Positions 9,000 through 17,163 of a DNA stretch of 64,000 bases are shown here, in pieces. The position numbers and the translations under genes are program-made. The stretch covers positions 682,001 to 746,000 of the forward strand of contig CAXXKZ010000011.1 in assembly GCA_963665545.2 (NCBI GenBank), given 5' to 3'. The notes beneath the pieces are model-generated. The model saw only the letters and a list, made by a program, of their open reading frames with translations, was not told where the DNA came from and made no database searches. The stretch's first letter is position 1. Every line of letters begins with the position of its first letter. The DNA comes from G963665545 sp963665545. GTDB lineage: Bacteria; Pseudomonadota; Gammaproteobacteria; Xanthomonadales; SZUA-36.

Positions 9000-9899
9000 T
9001 CAAGTCCTGCCCCAGTGATAGACGGTGGCCGGTTCAGGCTCCCAAATCGTCGCGTGCTCGACGCCCGGCAGTTGCGCAATGGCGCGAAATTCCGAGGACA
9101 TGGCGACCCAGTCATCGGTCTCGGCCATGACCGCGGGTTTGCAGGCAATGGGATCGCGCAGCACCGCGAAGCCGTCCCGAGTGCCGACTGCGAAAGTGTA
9201 AAAGCCGTCGAGATCGTCCAGCGCGTTATTTAAAGCCTGCTCAAGTGAAGCGCCTTCCTGCATCTGCCACATCAGGTAACCGGCCGCGACTTCACTGTCG
9301 TTGTCGGTCTGGAAATCAATGCCCCGTTTGCGCAGATTTTCCCGCAGGCGGTTGTGATTGGACAGTGAGCCGTTGTGCACCAGGCACAAGTCCCGCCCGG
9401 TTGAAAAAGGATGAGAGTGCTGGGTCGTGACGGCGCTCTCGGTTGCCATGCGCGTGTGCCCCAGCGCGTGCGAACCTGACAAGTCCTCCAGCGAGAATCG
9501 ATCGACAAACTCACTGGGCAGCCCTTTTTCTTTGAAGATCTCGATCACTGAACCCGCGCTCATGATCCTGACCTGCGGGAAATTCGAAGCCAGCCAGCCT
9601 CGTACGTGCGCCACAGGCGAATCAATTGAGAGCACCGCGTGACTGGCCCGCACTGAGTGATGGATGTCCGCGCCAGTTTCGGCCGCCAGTTGACCGCACA
9701 GTGCATTCCAGTCAAAGCCGGCGTCATTGCAGAACAGGGTCAGTTTGAGACCAGCGTCCTCAGCGCCCAACCCATAGACAGCGACACCCGCCGAGTCCGG
9801 CCCACGCTCGCTCATCTGCACGAGCATGGCGGCGAGATTGACGCCCAAATCGGCGTTGAGATCGCTGTTTTTGTTATACAGTCCAACAATTCCACACAT
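9000..9899 (-). CDS. mgsA: N-methylglutamate synthase subunit A (class II glutamine amidotransferase domain)
   Basis: A 299-residue class II amidotransferase. The start is ATG at 9899 because the next codon is Cys (MCGIVGLYN): in this Ntn-hydrolase family the cysteine after the initiator Met is the nucleophile. Other family segments are GHTRMATESAVTTQHSHPF, LVHNGSLSNHNRLR and NDSEVAAGYL. By homology it releases methylamine from gamma-glutamylmethylamide for use by MgsC. It is the first gene of the minus-strand operon, so the promoter should lie in the 104 bases between 9899 and 10004, shared with the divergent regulator gene. Confidence 0.87.
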   Translation of the reverse strand: MCGIVGLYNKNSDLNADLGVNLAAMLVQMSERGPDSAGVAVYGLGAEDAGLKLTLFCNDAGFDWNALCGQLAAETGADIHHSVRASHAVLSIDSPVAHVRGWLASNFPQVRIMSAGSVIEIFKEKGLPSEFVDRFSLEDLSGSHALGHTRMATESAVTTQHSHPFSTGRDLCLVHNGSLSNHNRLRENLRKRGIDFQTDNDSEVAAGYLMWQMQEGASLEQALNNALDDLDGFYTFAVGTRDGFAVLRDPIACKPAVMAETDDWVAMSSEFRAIAQLPGVEHATIWEPEPATVYHWGRT

Positions 9900-10003
9900 C
9901 TTCAAAAGCACCACGGACCCGGTGTGCGAGTGTACCGCGACCTGAACTCATGGTAAAGTTTATTTCTCTTCAGGAAACTTTGGTCTCTATCGGATGTGAT
10001 GAA

Positions 10004-10633
10004 ATGACGACAGCAAACGCGACATCCGCCATCAGGGACCCGGCCCACATCACCCCATCCGGAAGCGCACTGGAAGAGGCAATTGGCCGACAAGTCAGGC
10101 GCTACCGCACTCAGCAGGACCTCACCGTGGCCGAATTGGCCGGCCGTAGCGATCTGTCCTCCGGCATGCTTTCGAAAATCGAGAACGGCAATATTTCTCC
10201 TTCACTGGCCACCTTGAGCAGCCTGTCGAGGGCGCTGAATGTGCCGGTCACCGCCCTGTTCCGGCAATTCGAAGAGGAGCGGGATGCGACATACGTGCCG
10301 GCCGGCCAGGGATTGCCCATCGAGCGCAAGGGCACACGCGCCGGTCACCAATACCAGTTGCTCGGCCACAGCGTTCACGCCGACGTTTCCGTCGAACCCT
10401 ACCTGATCACGCTTGAAATAGACTCGGACGTATTCCCCATATTCCAGCACCCCGGCGTTGAGTTCATTTATATGCTCGAAGGTGAACTGATCTACCGCCA
10501 CGCAGGGGCGACCTACCGCCTGCTACCGGGAGACGCTTTGTTCTTCGATTCCGACGCACCCCACGGGCCCGAAGAAATGATCAAGGTGCCGATCCGATTT
10601 TTGTCCATTATCACCAGCAAAAACAAGGCGTGA
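10004..10633 (+). CDS. XRE-family transcriptional regulator with C-terminal cupin domain
   Basis: A 209-residue regulator. An HTH_3 domain covers roughly residues 25-85 (QVRRYRTQQDLTVAELA, SSGMLSKIENG, the usual recognition helix), followed by a cupin sensor domain at about 130-205 (HPGVEFIYMLEGELIYRH, LLPGDALFFDSDAPHG). The ATG at 10004 is preferred because the fold starts soon after it; an upstream ATG at 9950 adds 18 residues of doubtful value. It is divergent from mgsA and upstream of the BKACE gene on the same strand, so it is a reasonable candidate to control the methylamine operon, the BKACE gene or both. The ligand is unknown. Confidence 0.88.
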   Translation: MTTANATSAIRDPAHITPSGSALEEAIGRQVRRYRTQQDLTVAELAGRSDLSSGMLSKIENGNISPSLATLSSLSRALNVPVTALFRQFEEERDATYVPAGQGLPIERKGTRAGHQYQLLGHSVHADVSVEPYLITLEIDSDVFPIFQHPGVEFIYMLEGELIYRHAGATYRLLPGDALFFDSDAPHGPEEMIKVPIRFLSIITSKNKA

Positions 10634-10737
10634 AGCCAGGATATCGTCCAGTAGCCCGTAAAATTATCCAGCATTGAGCAGTTCAAGACGATCACAACAC
10701 ACGCTGGATGATCGAGTTGTTCGAAATAATTCTAATT

Positions 10738-10754
10738 TTGTCGATATTCGACAA
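10738..10754. promoter_or_regulatory. Inverted repeat, possible operator upstream of the BKACE gene
   Basis: TTGTCGA and TCGACAA form a perfect 7-bp inverted repeat around TAT, in an AT-rich stretch 147 bases before the BKACE start. Size and spacing suit a dimeric HTH regulator. The neighbouring XRE-cupin protein is the obvious candidate, but nothing in the sequence proves it. Confidence 0.4.
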
Positions 10755-10900
10755 CTTTTCAACGGGCCTTTATTCGATGATTTAGTGGGGCAGAATGATG
10801 AACCATGCCAACATGCTGAATCGACTGTTTCGGTGAATGGTATTTTGTGTAAAAATGATCAAATATCAAACCTTGTTCACTTGCCAATGTAGAGACCGGA

Positions 10901-11785
10901 ATGAAACAAACAGTAGCAATTACCTGTGCGCTCACCGGCGGTGCGGATACCACTGCCAAGAACCCCCATATTCCAGTTTCACCTGAGGAAATTGCCACAG
11001 CCGCACATGAAGCAGCCCGTGCCGGTGCCAGCATGGTGCATATCCACGTGCGTGATCCTGCAACAAAAAAGGAATCCTGGGAAAAGAAGTACTTTCTCGA
11101 AGTGGTTGATCGCATTCGTCAACAAGGCACCGACGTCATGATCAACCTGACATCGGCCATAGGCATGCTGGTCGGCTTTGACTCGGAGGACCCGGCGAAA
11201 ATGGATCCCGTCAAGACCGATTTCTGGCCCGCAGAAAGGCGCATGCAGCACATCATCGAAGCAAGACCGGATGTCTGCTCGCTTGACGTGCCGATCATGA
11301 ATTACAACGGTATGCCTTATCTCAACCTGCCCGACCAGGTACGCAAAATTGCCCATATCACCAAAGAACTGGGGATCAAGCCGGAATTAGAATGCTTCAG
11401 CGTGGGCGATATGTGGGCCACGCAGGCCTATATTGAAGAAGGCCTGTTTGATGATCCGCAATTGATCCAGCTCTGTATGGGCGTCAAGTACGGCATTCCT
11501 GCGACGACTCGCGGGATGATCGCCATGTGTGACATGTTGCCGGAATCCTGTGTCTGGGGCGGATTCGGCATCGGACCCCGGCAAATGCCGATGGTCGCAC
11601 AGGCCGTGCTGATGGGTGGCAACGTACGCGTCGGTCTGGAGGACAATCTTTACCTGGAGCGCGGCGTGCCGGCCACCAACGCCCAATTGGTCGAACGGGC
11701 TGCGGAGATTATCGAGCGAATGGGTGCCCGGGTTGCAACCACTGTACAAGCCCGGGAGGAGTTGAATCTGCCGGTGACAAGTTGA
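10901..11785 (+). CDS. 3-keto-5-aminohexanoate cleavage family protein (BKACE)
   Basis: A 294-residue protein of the beta-keto acid cleavage enzyme family. Members are Zn-dependent TIM barrels that condense a beta-keto acid with acetyl-CoA and split it into acetoacetyl-CoA and a new CoA ester or amine product. Visible landmarks are ACALTGGADT near the start, the metal-site MVHIHVRDP at about residues 46-54 and KPELECFS near 155. Known substrates across the family include 3-keto-5-aminohexanoate, dehydrocarnitine and beta-keto adipate; the sequence alone does not choose between them. A dehydrocarnitine role would supply glycine betaine and fit a methylated-amine neighbourhood, but no carnitine dehydrogenase is present in the window. 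Confidence 0.85.
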   Translation: MKQTVAITCALTGGADTTAKNPHIPVSPEEIATAAHEAARAGASMVHIHVRDPATKKESWEKKYFLEVVDRIRQQGTDVMINLTSAIGMLVGFDSEDPAKMDPVKTDFWPAERRMQHIIEARPDVCSLDVPIMNYNGMPYLNLPDQVRKIAHITKELGIKPELECFSVGDMWATQAYIEEGLFDDPQLIQLCMGVKYGIPATTRGMIAMCDMLPESCVWGGFGIGPRQMPMVAQAVLMGGNVRVGLEDNLYLERGVPATNAQLVERAAEIIERMGARVATTVQAREELNLPVTS

Positions 11786-11833
11786 CCCAACGAGTCATCC
11801 GTCAACCTGTCCGCCCGCGCATGGGCAGCGCGG

Positions 11834-13288
11834 CTAACGGATGCGCATTGCGCGAAATCGATGACGTCGCATGACGGAGGCCTTGCCATCGTCACCCATG
11901 TCGAAATGCCACAATTCGCGTTCTTCACCGGCGTCAGTGACGCGTACAAACGTGTCACCTTCGACATGGTTCAGGCGCATCATCGCTGTGCCTAGGTCAT
12001 CAGCCGGCAATCGGAGCAATATCAGATGATCCCCCCACTGGCGGACGGCGGATTCACCGCCCCACGGTTGGGCCGAGAAGTTTCCCTCATAGCGGCTCAG
12101 GTCAGCGGATTCCTCGGTTGAGGGGCTCTGGGATTTTTGCAATGCCTGGACCATTGCATTCATCAGACTACTGGCAATCCGGGCCGACGGCCCATCTCCC
12201 GCATTGGTCAACACAATCACGGCCAACTTGTGGCTGGGCGACATGGCGAAGAAGGTTATGTAGCCAGGACATCCTCCACCATGACCGACCATTGAATAGT
12301 TCCCCTCATCGGACTTGCGCACCACGAAGCCGATGCCCCAGGTGGTCTGCCAGTCCGGGCTGACCCAATGCACCCGGTGCATTTCACGTAAAGTGTTTGC
12401 GTCCAGCACTTCTTCGCCGCCATTTTCCAGCAGGCGGAATTGCCAGCTTGCGAACTTTGCCAGGTCGGCGACCGAAGAGGTAAATCCTGCGGCCGGCGTA
12501 ATTCCACGGGTATAGAACGGTACGACCGTCGAGCGCTCGCCGTCGCGATTTATTCCCGTGTAACCGATGGCCATCTGATCGCCGTGCAAGTCGGTGGGGA
12601 AGAACGGCCGAGTGTCAGCCATACCCAGCGGGGCCAGGATGCTCGCCTGAACATAGCCGTTGTAAGGCTCGCCCGAGCGGGCGGAGACGATTTCACCGGC
12701 GAGCGACAAGCCCAGATTCGAGTATTGTGACCACGTTTGAGCGGGGTACAGCGTTTCCTGGTCTCTCAGTGCCTCGATCATTTTCTCGCGCGTGGGAAAT
12801 GCAAAGTCGGGCCCATTCCAGTAATAGAAATCCGACTCGCGTGGCAGTCCTGATGAATGTGTCAACACACCCTCGATGGTCACCGGCCCACCGTGGTGCG
12901 CCTGCTTGAGGTCATACCAGTCCAAGTGCTGAGCGATCGGATCGCTGAGCCTCAATTTACCTGCGTCTCTTAGTTGCATCACACTGATGCTGGTAAACAA
13001 TTTGCTGATGCTGCAAATGCTATAGATCGTGTCCTTGTCGGCGGCCACTTTGTCTGCAACATTTGAGAACCCGTAGCCATTGCTCCATATCAGGTCCTGA
13101 TCGAGGACGACACCCACAGACATCCCGGGAATCTGGTGAAAGGCTTGTTCAGCATCAAACCAGGCGTCAGCCGCACCCAGCGCACCCTGCATCTCAGGGT
13201 GGGCAGCGATCTGCTGACTTTCCTGTGCCACTGCTGATAGTGACGCAAGACAAACGCAAGTCATCATCAAAAAATTGTGGCCTGTCAT
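11834..13288 (-). CDS. Secreted serine hydrolase, beta-lactamase class C family
   Basis: A 484-residue protein with a Sec signal peptide (MTGHNFLMMTCVCLASLSAV, cleavage likely after AVA). The catalytic SxxK is SISK, the second motif is YSNLG and the third is HGGG; together these mark the class C beta-lactamase/DD-peptidase/esterase superfamily. A C-terminal beta-rich extension from about residue 380 resembles the DUF3471-like tail of many family members. The start at 13288 is chosen over a longer frame because a GGAG site lies 7-8 bases upstream and the signal peptide begins there. Substrate unknown; it is unrelated in detail to the partial hydrolase at 1-470. Confidence 0.85.
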   Translation of the reverse strand: MTGHNFLMMTCVCLASLSAVAQESQQIAAHPEMQGALGAADAWFDAEQAFHQIPGMSVGVVLDQDLIWSNGYGFSNVADKVAADKDTIYSICSISKLFTSISVMQLRDAGKLRLSDPIAQHLDWYDLKQAHHGGPVTIEGVLTHSSGLPRESDFYYWNGPDFAFPTREKMIEALRDQETLYPAQTWSQYSNLGLSLAGEIVSARSGEPYNGYVQASILAPLGMADTRPFFPTDLHGDQMAIGYTGINRDGERSTVVPFYTRGITPAAGFTSSVADLAKFASWQFRLLENGGEEVLDANTLREMHRVHWVSPDWQTTWGIGFVVRKSDEGNYSMVGHGGGCPGYITFFAMSPSHKLAVIVLTNAGDGPSARIASSLMNAMVQALQKSQSPSTEESADLSRYEGNFSAQPWGGESAVRQWGDHLILLRLPADDLGTAMMRLNHVEGDTFVRVTDAGEERELWHFDMGDDGKASVMRRHRFRAMRIR

Positions 13289-13337
13289 GGTGTTCTCCGC
13301 GGCAAGAATCAGCCAATAGTTTATTGCTCGTGTCCGC

Positions 13338-13370
13338 AAAAAAGAAGGCCCGCATTTTCAGCGGGCCTTC
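13338..13370 (-). terminator. Rho-independent terminator of the small membrane protein gene
   Basis: GAAGGCCCGC (13344-13353) pairs perfectly with GCGGGCCTTC (13361-13370) across a 7-base loop. Read on the minus strand the hairpin is followed by six T residues, as needed to end transcription of the gene at 13386-13697. Confidence 0.85.
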
Positions 13371-13385
13371 TCCCTGAATGAATCC

Positions 13386-13697
13386 TTATTCGGTGACTCT
13401 ATCCTTGAAAATCATCAGTATTACTGCGACCGCACCCGCGTTAACAATGGTACTGGCGTTGGTCAGGATGGCAGTGAGGTATTCACCCACCATGGGTATC
13501 GGTCCCAGGGTGCCAACCACCGCGGTCAATGCGACTGCCGTCACCAGGTAGATGACCCGGCGTTCATCGGGCACACCCATAAAACCGATGGCAAGGCCAA
13601 GCACGATCATCAGCAAATTTGCGTATGGGATTGCGATAAATGCAGCAACAAGGGCAACCAACAGGGCTACTATGCGTACAATTTTTACTGGACTCAT
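13386..13697 (-). CDS. Small membrane protein of unknown function
   Basis: A 103-residue hydrophobic protein with about three predicted membrane helices: residues 6-36 (VRIVALLVALVAAFIAIPY), about 48-65 and about 80-98. A conserved-looking loop GVPDERR lies between the first and second parts. I do not recognise the family. It has a strong terminator directly downstream and a TTAGC/AGGAG-like site before the ATG, so it looks like a single-gene transcript. Confidence 0.7.
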   Translation of the reverse strand: MSPVKIVRIVALLVALVAAFIAIPYANLLMIVLGLAIGFMGVPDERRVIYLVTAVALTAVVGTLGPIPMVGEYLTAILTNASTIVNAGAVAVILMIFKDRVTE

Positions 13698-13878
13698 GAT
13701 TTACTCCTTCTGTTTCTTAGCGTAAATGGCATGGATGACACCACCACCCATAGAGACTGGAAAGAGAAAAGGTGGCGAGCCCTCCACTCCTTTTTAATCC
13801 TACTCCAATTCTCGCTGCACCGTAAAAAGGCTGATGCAATGCCCTCCCAACGATGGAAATTGGCGATACAATGGTCCG

Positions 13879-14275
13879 ATGGGCGACAGCAAGGAAACGA
13901 TCAATCACGGCGTCGATAATGAGTCAGCCGCTGTCTCGTCCTTATTCCGACGCTTGTCGCCTGCCCATCGAATTACGGCCGGGCTTCTGAAGCGCTACGC
14001 GATTCAATGTGGGCTGGCCACCGGGGTGGTGCTTATTGACTGGACGGCAGTGATGAGTCCTCACGCGGGGATTATTATTTTCGGCGCCCTGGCCACCGGA
14101 CTGGGCATGTTTCTGATGGTATTGACGAAAACCGAGCACCCACCCTGCCGCCGCACTTTCCCTGGGGATCGTGCTAAACGAGTGGGACCTATTGACACTG
14201 ATCGTGGTTATGGCCGGGGCTATCGGCTTGAGCATCATCAAGCAATTGATCCTGCCGATATTGATGGATCTTTAA
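13879..14275 (+). pseudogene. Small membrane protein gene with a frameshift
   Basis: The first frame starts at ATG 13879 (MGDSKETINHG) and encodes a membrane-like stretch (YAIQCGLATGVVLIDW, GIIIFGALATGLGMFLMVLT). Near 14145 the hydrophobic coding sense moves to another frame (LSLGIVLNEWDLLTLIVVM, then GLSIIKQLILPILMDL) and ends with TAA at 14273. Joined, the two parts give a protein of about 130 residues with three or four membrane helices. The shift lies in a C-rich run, so either a real one-base indel or a sequencing error is possible. It ends 15 bases before the SDR gene, with an AAAGGAGG site between them. No family recognised. Confidence 0.55.
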
Positions 14276-14290
14276 AAGGAGGAAAACCTC

Positions 14291-15061
14291 ATGTCGATGG
14301 ACCACCTTTGTGTATTGATCACGGGCGCCGGTGACAGCGTCGGCCGGGTCACTGCCGAGAAATTTCTGGCGCGTGGCGCACAGGTGCACATCTGTGATGT
14401 GCGCGACGAGGCGGTGGCGGACACGCTTGCAGCCAATCCTGGCATGGGTGGCACCACCTGCAACGTCGGCGACAGCAGCGCAGTCGCACAGCTTTTTTCC
14501 AACGCCCTGGCCGCCATGGGCAAGGTGGATGTACTGGTCAATTGTGTCGGCATTGCCGGACCGCATGGGCAACTGGAGGATATCTCCGACGAAGACTGGC
14601 AGACCTCGATGCAGATCAATGTCAACGGTATCTTCTACACCATGAAACACGCCATTCCAGGGATGAAGGAGCGCCGTTACGGCGCCATCGTCAATTTTTC
14701 ATCCGCATCCACAGTATCGCGCCTACCCAATCGCACGGCATACGTCGTGAGCAAATATGCCGTTGAGGGATTGACCAAGAATGCGGCTCGGGAATTGGGG
14801 CCTTATAACGTTCGCTGCAACGCCATTCTGCCAGGAGCGATCAACAATGACCGTTTGAACATGGTGTTCGAGCGTGTGGCCCGCGACAAGGGAATGTCGA
14901 TCGAGGACTTCGAAAAACAAGCCCTGCAATTTATCTCGATGCGAAGCAAAGTTGAACCGGCAGAATTGGCTGACGCTGTGTTGTTTCTGGCCTCGGACAA
15001 AGCACCGCACATTACCGGTGTCCTAATGGAAGTATCCGGTGGTCAGGAGTGGGAGGCCTAG
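14291..15061 (+). CDS. Short-chain dehydrogenase/reductase (SDR)
   Basis: A 256-residue classical SDR. The cofactor motif is TGAGDSVGR at about residues 11-19, the structural NVNG-type motif is INVNGIF at about 109-115, and the catalytic residues are Ser in NFSSAST and YxxxK in YVVSKYA at about 153-159. The acidic residue after beta strand 2 (CDVRDE) suggests NAD(H) preference. The C-terminal GGQEWEA replaces the usual GG-x-x-x end. A perfect AAAGGAGG ribosome site lies 8 bases upstream. Substrate cannot be predicted. Confidence 0.88.
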   Translation: MSMDHLCVLITGAGDSVGRVTAEKFLARGAQVHICDVRDEAVADTLAANPGMGGTTCNVGDSSAVAQLFSNALAAMGKVDVLVNCVGIAGPHGQLEDISDEDWQTSMQINVNGIFYTMKHAIPGMKERRYGAIVNFSSASTVSRLPNRTAYVVSKYAVEGLTKNAARELGPYNVRCNAILPGAINNDRLNMVFERVARDKGMSIEDFEKQALQFISMRSKVEPAELADAVLFLASDKAPHITGVLMEVSGGQEWEA

Positions 15062-15075
15062 CCTTCTGTCGGACT

Positions 15076-16530
15076 TCATTGTTGATGGGCCATTGCCGCT
15101 TCAATCTCTGCAGCGGTATAAGGAAATCCACGGGTCAGCACCTCATGACCAGTCTCGGTGATCAGAATCATGTCTTCGAGATAGTAGCCCTGTCCGTCCA
15201 GCTCAAACATGGGTTCAAATTCGATCACCATGCCGGCACGTAAAACCAATGGGCGGCCCTCACCCGGCTCAAGCCCGCTACCGTGGATATGCCAGACCAC
15301 GTGGTCGGCATCGCCGAAAGTTTGGTCGCTCACCGCGCCCAGCAGGAGCTGCTTTGCCTTGCGGCCCAATTCGGTGCTGACATCCGAGCGGTGCCGCGCA
15401 ACGGCCTGGCTCGCGGCCTTCCCAATCTCTGCAGTGCTGACACCATCGCGCATGACGCTTAACCCACCCTTAAACGCGACGACCAGAAGATTCCAGGCCT
15501 CACGCTGTCCCTGATCGAATTTGCCACTCACAGGCACTGTGCGGCCCACGTCACCCTTGTAAAAGTCGACATCACATCCAAGATCCACACGCACCAGTTC
15601 ACCGTTTTTCATCAGCCGGTCCAGGTACCGATAGTCAGCAAAAGCCTCCATCGGCTCGGTTGCGTTTGGACCCGACATCACCCATGGCCAGAACGACGGG
15701 CCCTCTCCCCCCGACCGAATGCACTGCGCAACGATTTCAGCTTCGGCCTCACGTTGCCTTTTGCCGGGTCCAATGGCCTGCAGACCTGCCAACAGGGCCG
15801 CGGCGCTAACCCTGGCCACGTCGCGATTGATCTCCACTTCCGCGCTACTCTTGATCAGCCTAATTTGCGTCAGCACTTCGGCGGCCGACTCATGCCGCAA
15901 TTCCGGCCACCGCCGCGCCAGCGCCTCCCGCCATAGTCGATAAGGATCGTCCACGCCCATCACGCCCGGCGGAGTACTCTCCGGCGTTTCGATGTATGCC
16001 CGATCGGTATACAGCACCAGGTCTTTGTTTTCGGAGGCACGCCGGTCAACAAAGCCGACAAAATCGCCCCAATCCACGACATGATCGATCTTAAGCGTCA
16101 TCTCGGTTTCCGGTCCGGTGTCAACCCTGGGCTTGCTCAACTGCCCTGCCATGCCGCTCAAATCCGGGGGCACAAACAACCACGATTCCTGTGAGCCACC
16201 GTCCAACACCAATATTGCCCCCACCGTGCTTTCCAGCCCCGTCAGATAATAGAACCCCGGGTTTTGCTGAAAAGCATGCACAAAGACCTGGTCATAGCCG
16301 GCAAACCACGACCGCGCATGCAACAACAAGATTCCATCATCCAGCTGCCGCGCTACAGCATCCCGGCGCGCCTTGTATTCCCCGGCACTGATTCGTCCTG
16401 ACCCAACATTCTCATCGGCAGGTGCGGCGAATCCAACCCCCGCGCCACCAATGACGAGCGCGGCCACCACTCCAAGAGTGTTCCTCAATTTATATCCTTG
16501 CCACCCACTCCAAACCGTCCATGCATTCAT
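15076..16530 (-). CDS. Secreted M24 metallopeptidase (Xaa-Pro aminopeptidase type)
   Basis: A 484-residue protein with an N-terminal hydrophobic export signal (about residues 17-36, ending GFAAPAD). An AMP_N-like domain (about 50-190) is followed by a pita-bread M24 domain. Metal ligands of the family are visible as VRVDLGCDVDFYKGDVGRT (two Asp), HIHGSGLEPGEGR (His), EFEPMF (Glu) and YLEDMILI (Glu). It should cleave X-Pro dipeptide bonds in the periplasm. It is convergent with the SDR gene, 14 bases apart. Confidence 0.85.
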   Translation of the reverse strand: MNAWTVWSGWQGYKLRNTLGVVAALVIGGAGVGFAAPADENVGSGRISAGEYKARRDAVARQLDDGILLLHARSWFAGYDQVFVHAFQQNPGFYYLTGLESTVGAILVLDGGSQESWLFVPPDLSGMAGQLSKPRVDTGPETEMTLKIDHVVDWGDFVGFVDRRASENKDLVLYTDRAYIETPESTPPGVMGVDDPYRLWREALARRWPELRHESAAEVLTQIRLIKSSAEVEINRDVARVSAAALLAGLQAIGPGKRQREAEAEIVAQCIRSGGEGPSFWPWVMSGPNATEPMEAFADYRYLDRLMKNGELVRVDLGCDVDFYKGDVGRTVPVSGKFDQGQREAWNLLVVAFKGGLSVMRDGVSTAEIGKAASQAVARHRSDVSTELGRKAKQLLLGAVSDQTFGDADHVVWHIHGSGLEPGEGRPLVLRAGMVIEFEPMFELDGQGYYLEDMILITETGHEVLTRGFPYTAAEIEAAMAHQQ

Positions 16531-16605
16531 GACCTGACTCTACCACTGAATTCATGCTGGTCAGCAATTTCCGTCACCAGTGCCGAAACCATCGAACAGT
16601 CGTTG

Positions 16606-16624
16606 GTACAAGGTAACCTTGTAC
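16606..16624. promoter_or_regulatory. Perfect palindrome, possible operator
   Basis: GTACAAGGT and ACCTTGTAC form a perfect 9-bp inverted repeat around one A. It lies in the 188-base gap between the divergent peptidase gene (start 16530) and the SnoaL-like gene (start 16719), the usual place for an operator serving one or both. The ACCTTxxx arm is reminiscent of MerR-type sites, but there is no regulator gene nearby. Confidence 0.4.
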
Positions 16625-16718
16625 ATGGATCACTGAGTTCACCGGTGCTTGCGGAAATTGGCTGAATTTACGTCCTGGTAGTTGCATTTCATGCAATCAT
16701 TCCAGGAGCCAGGTCGAT

Positions 16719-17123
16719 ATGAGTAAAGAGAACAATATAGAACTCGCACGGGCATTCTATGAGGCTTTTGAGGAGGATAATCTGGACGCCGCGCTTGATC
16801 TGCTTGATGAAGATATCGTCTGGGAATTCCAGGGCCCGAAAGCCATCCCCTACACAGGTATTTTCCGAGGCAAGGAACAGGTGGCCGGCTTTTTCAAGGC
16901 AATCTCTGAGTATGTCGAGGCCGAGGAATTCAACGTCGAAGAGTTTCTGGCCGAGGGCGACAATGTGGTGGTGCTCGGCGATGAACGAATGCGGGTGAAA
17001 TCCACTGGCCAGACCTTTTCGATGGGCTGGGCCGACATTTTTACATTCAAAGATGGCCGGTTGGTGCGATTTCGCGAGTACACCGACACCGGCGCCATGT
17101 TACTTGCCTATCAGGGCGGCTGA
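16719..17123 (+). CDS. SnoaL-like / NTF2-superfamily protein
   Basis: A 134-residue single-domain alpha+beta protein starting ARAFYEAFEEDNLDAALDLL, the standard N-terminus of the SnoaL/NTF2 polyketide-cyclase-like fold, followed by the strand WEFQGPKAIPYTGIFRG and a C-terminal FKDGRLVRFREYTDTG. Proteins of this type bind small ligands or act as isomerases; the role here is unknown. A ribosome site AGGAGCCAGG lies ahead of the ATG at 16719. Confidence 0.85.
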   Translation: MSKENNIELARAFYEAFEEDNLDAALDLLDEDIVWEFQGPKAIPYTGIFRGKEQVAGFFKAISEYVEAEEFNVEEFLAEGDNVVVLGDERMRVKSTGQTFSMGWADIFTFKDGRLVRFREYTDTGAMLLAYQGG

Positions 17124-17163
17124 ACCCAGCGACGCTTACCCCCAGCAGCCGCTACAATAAGTC

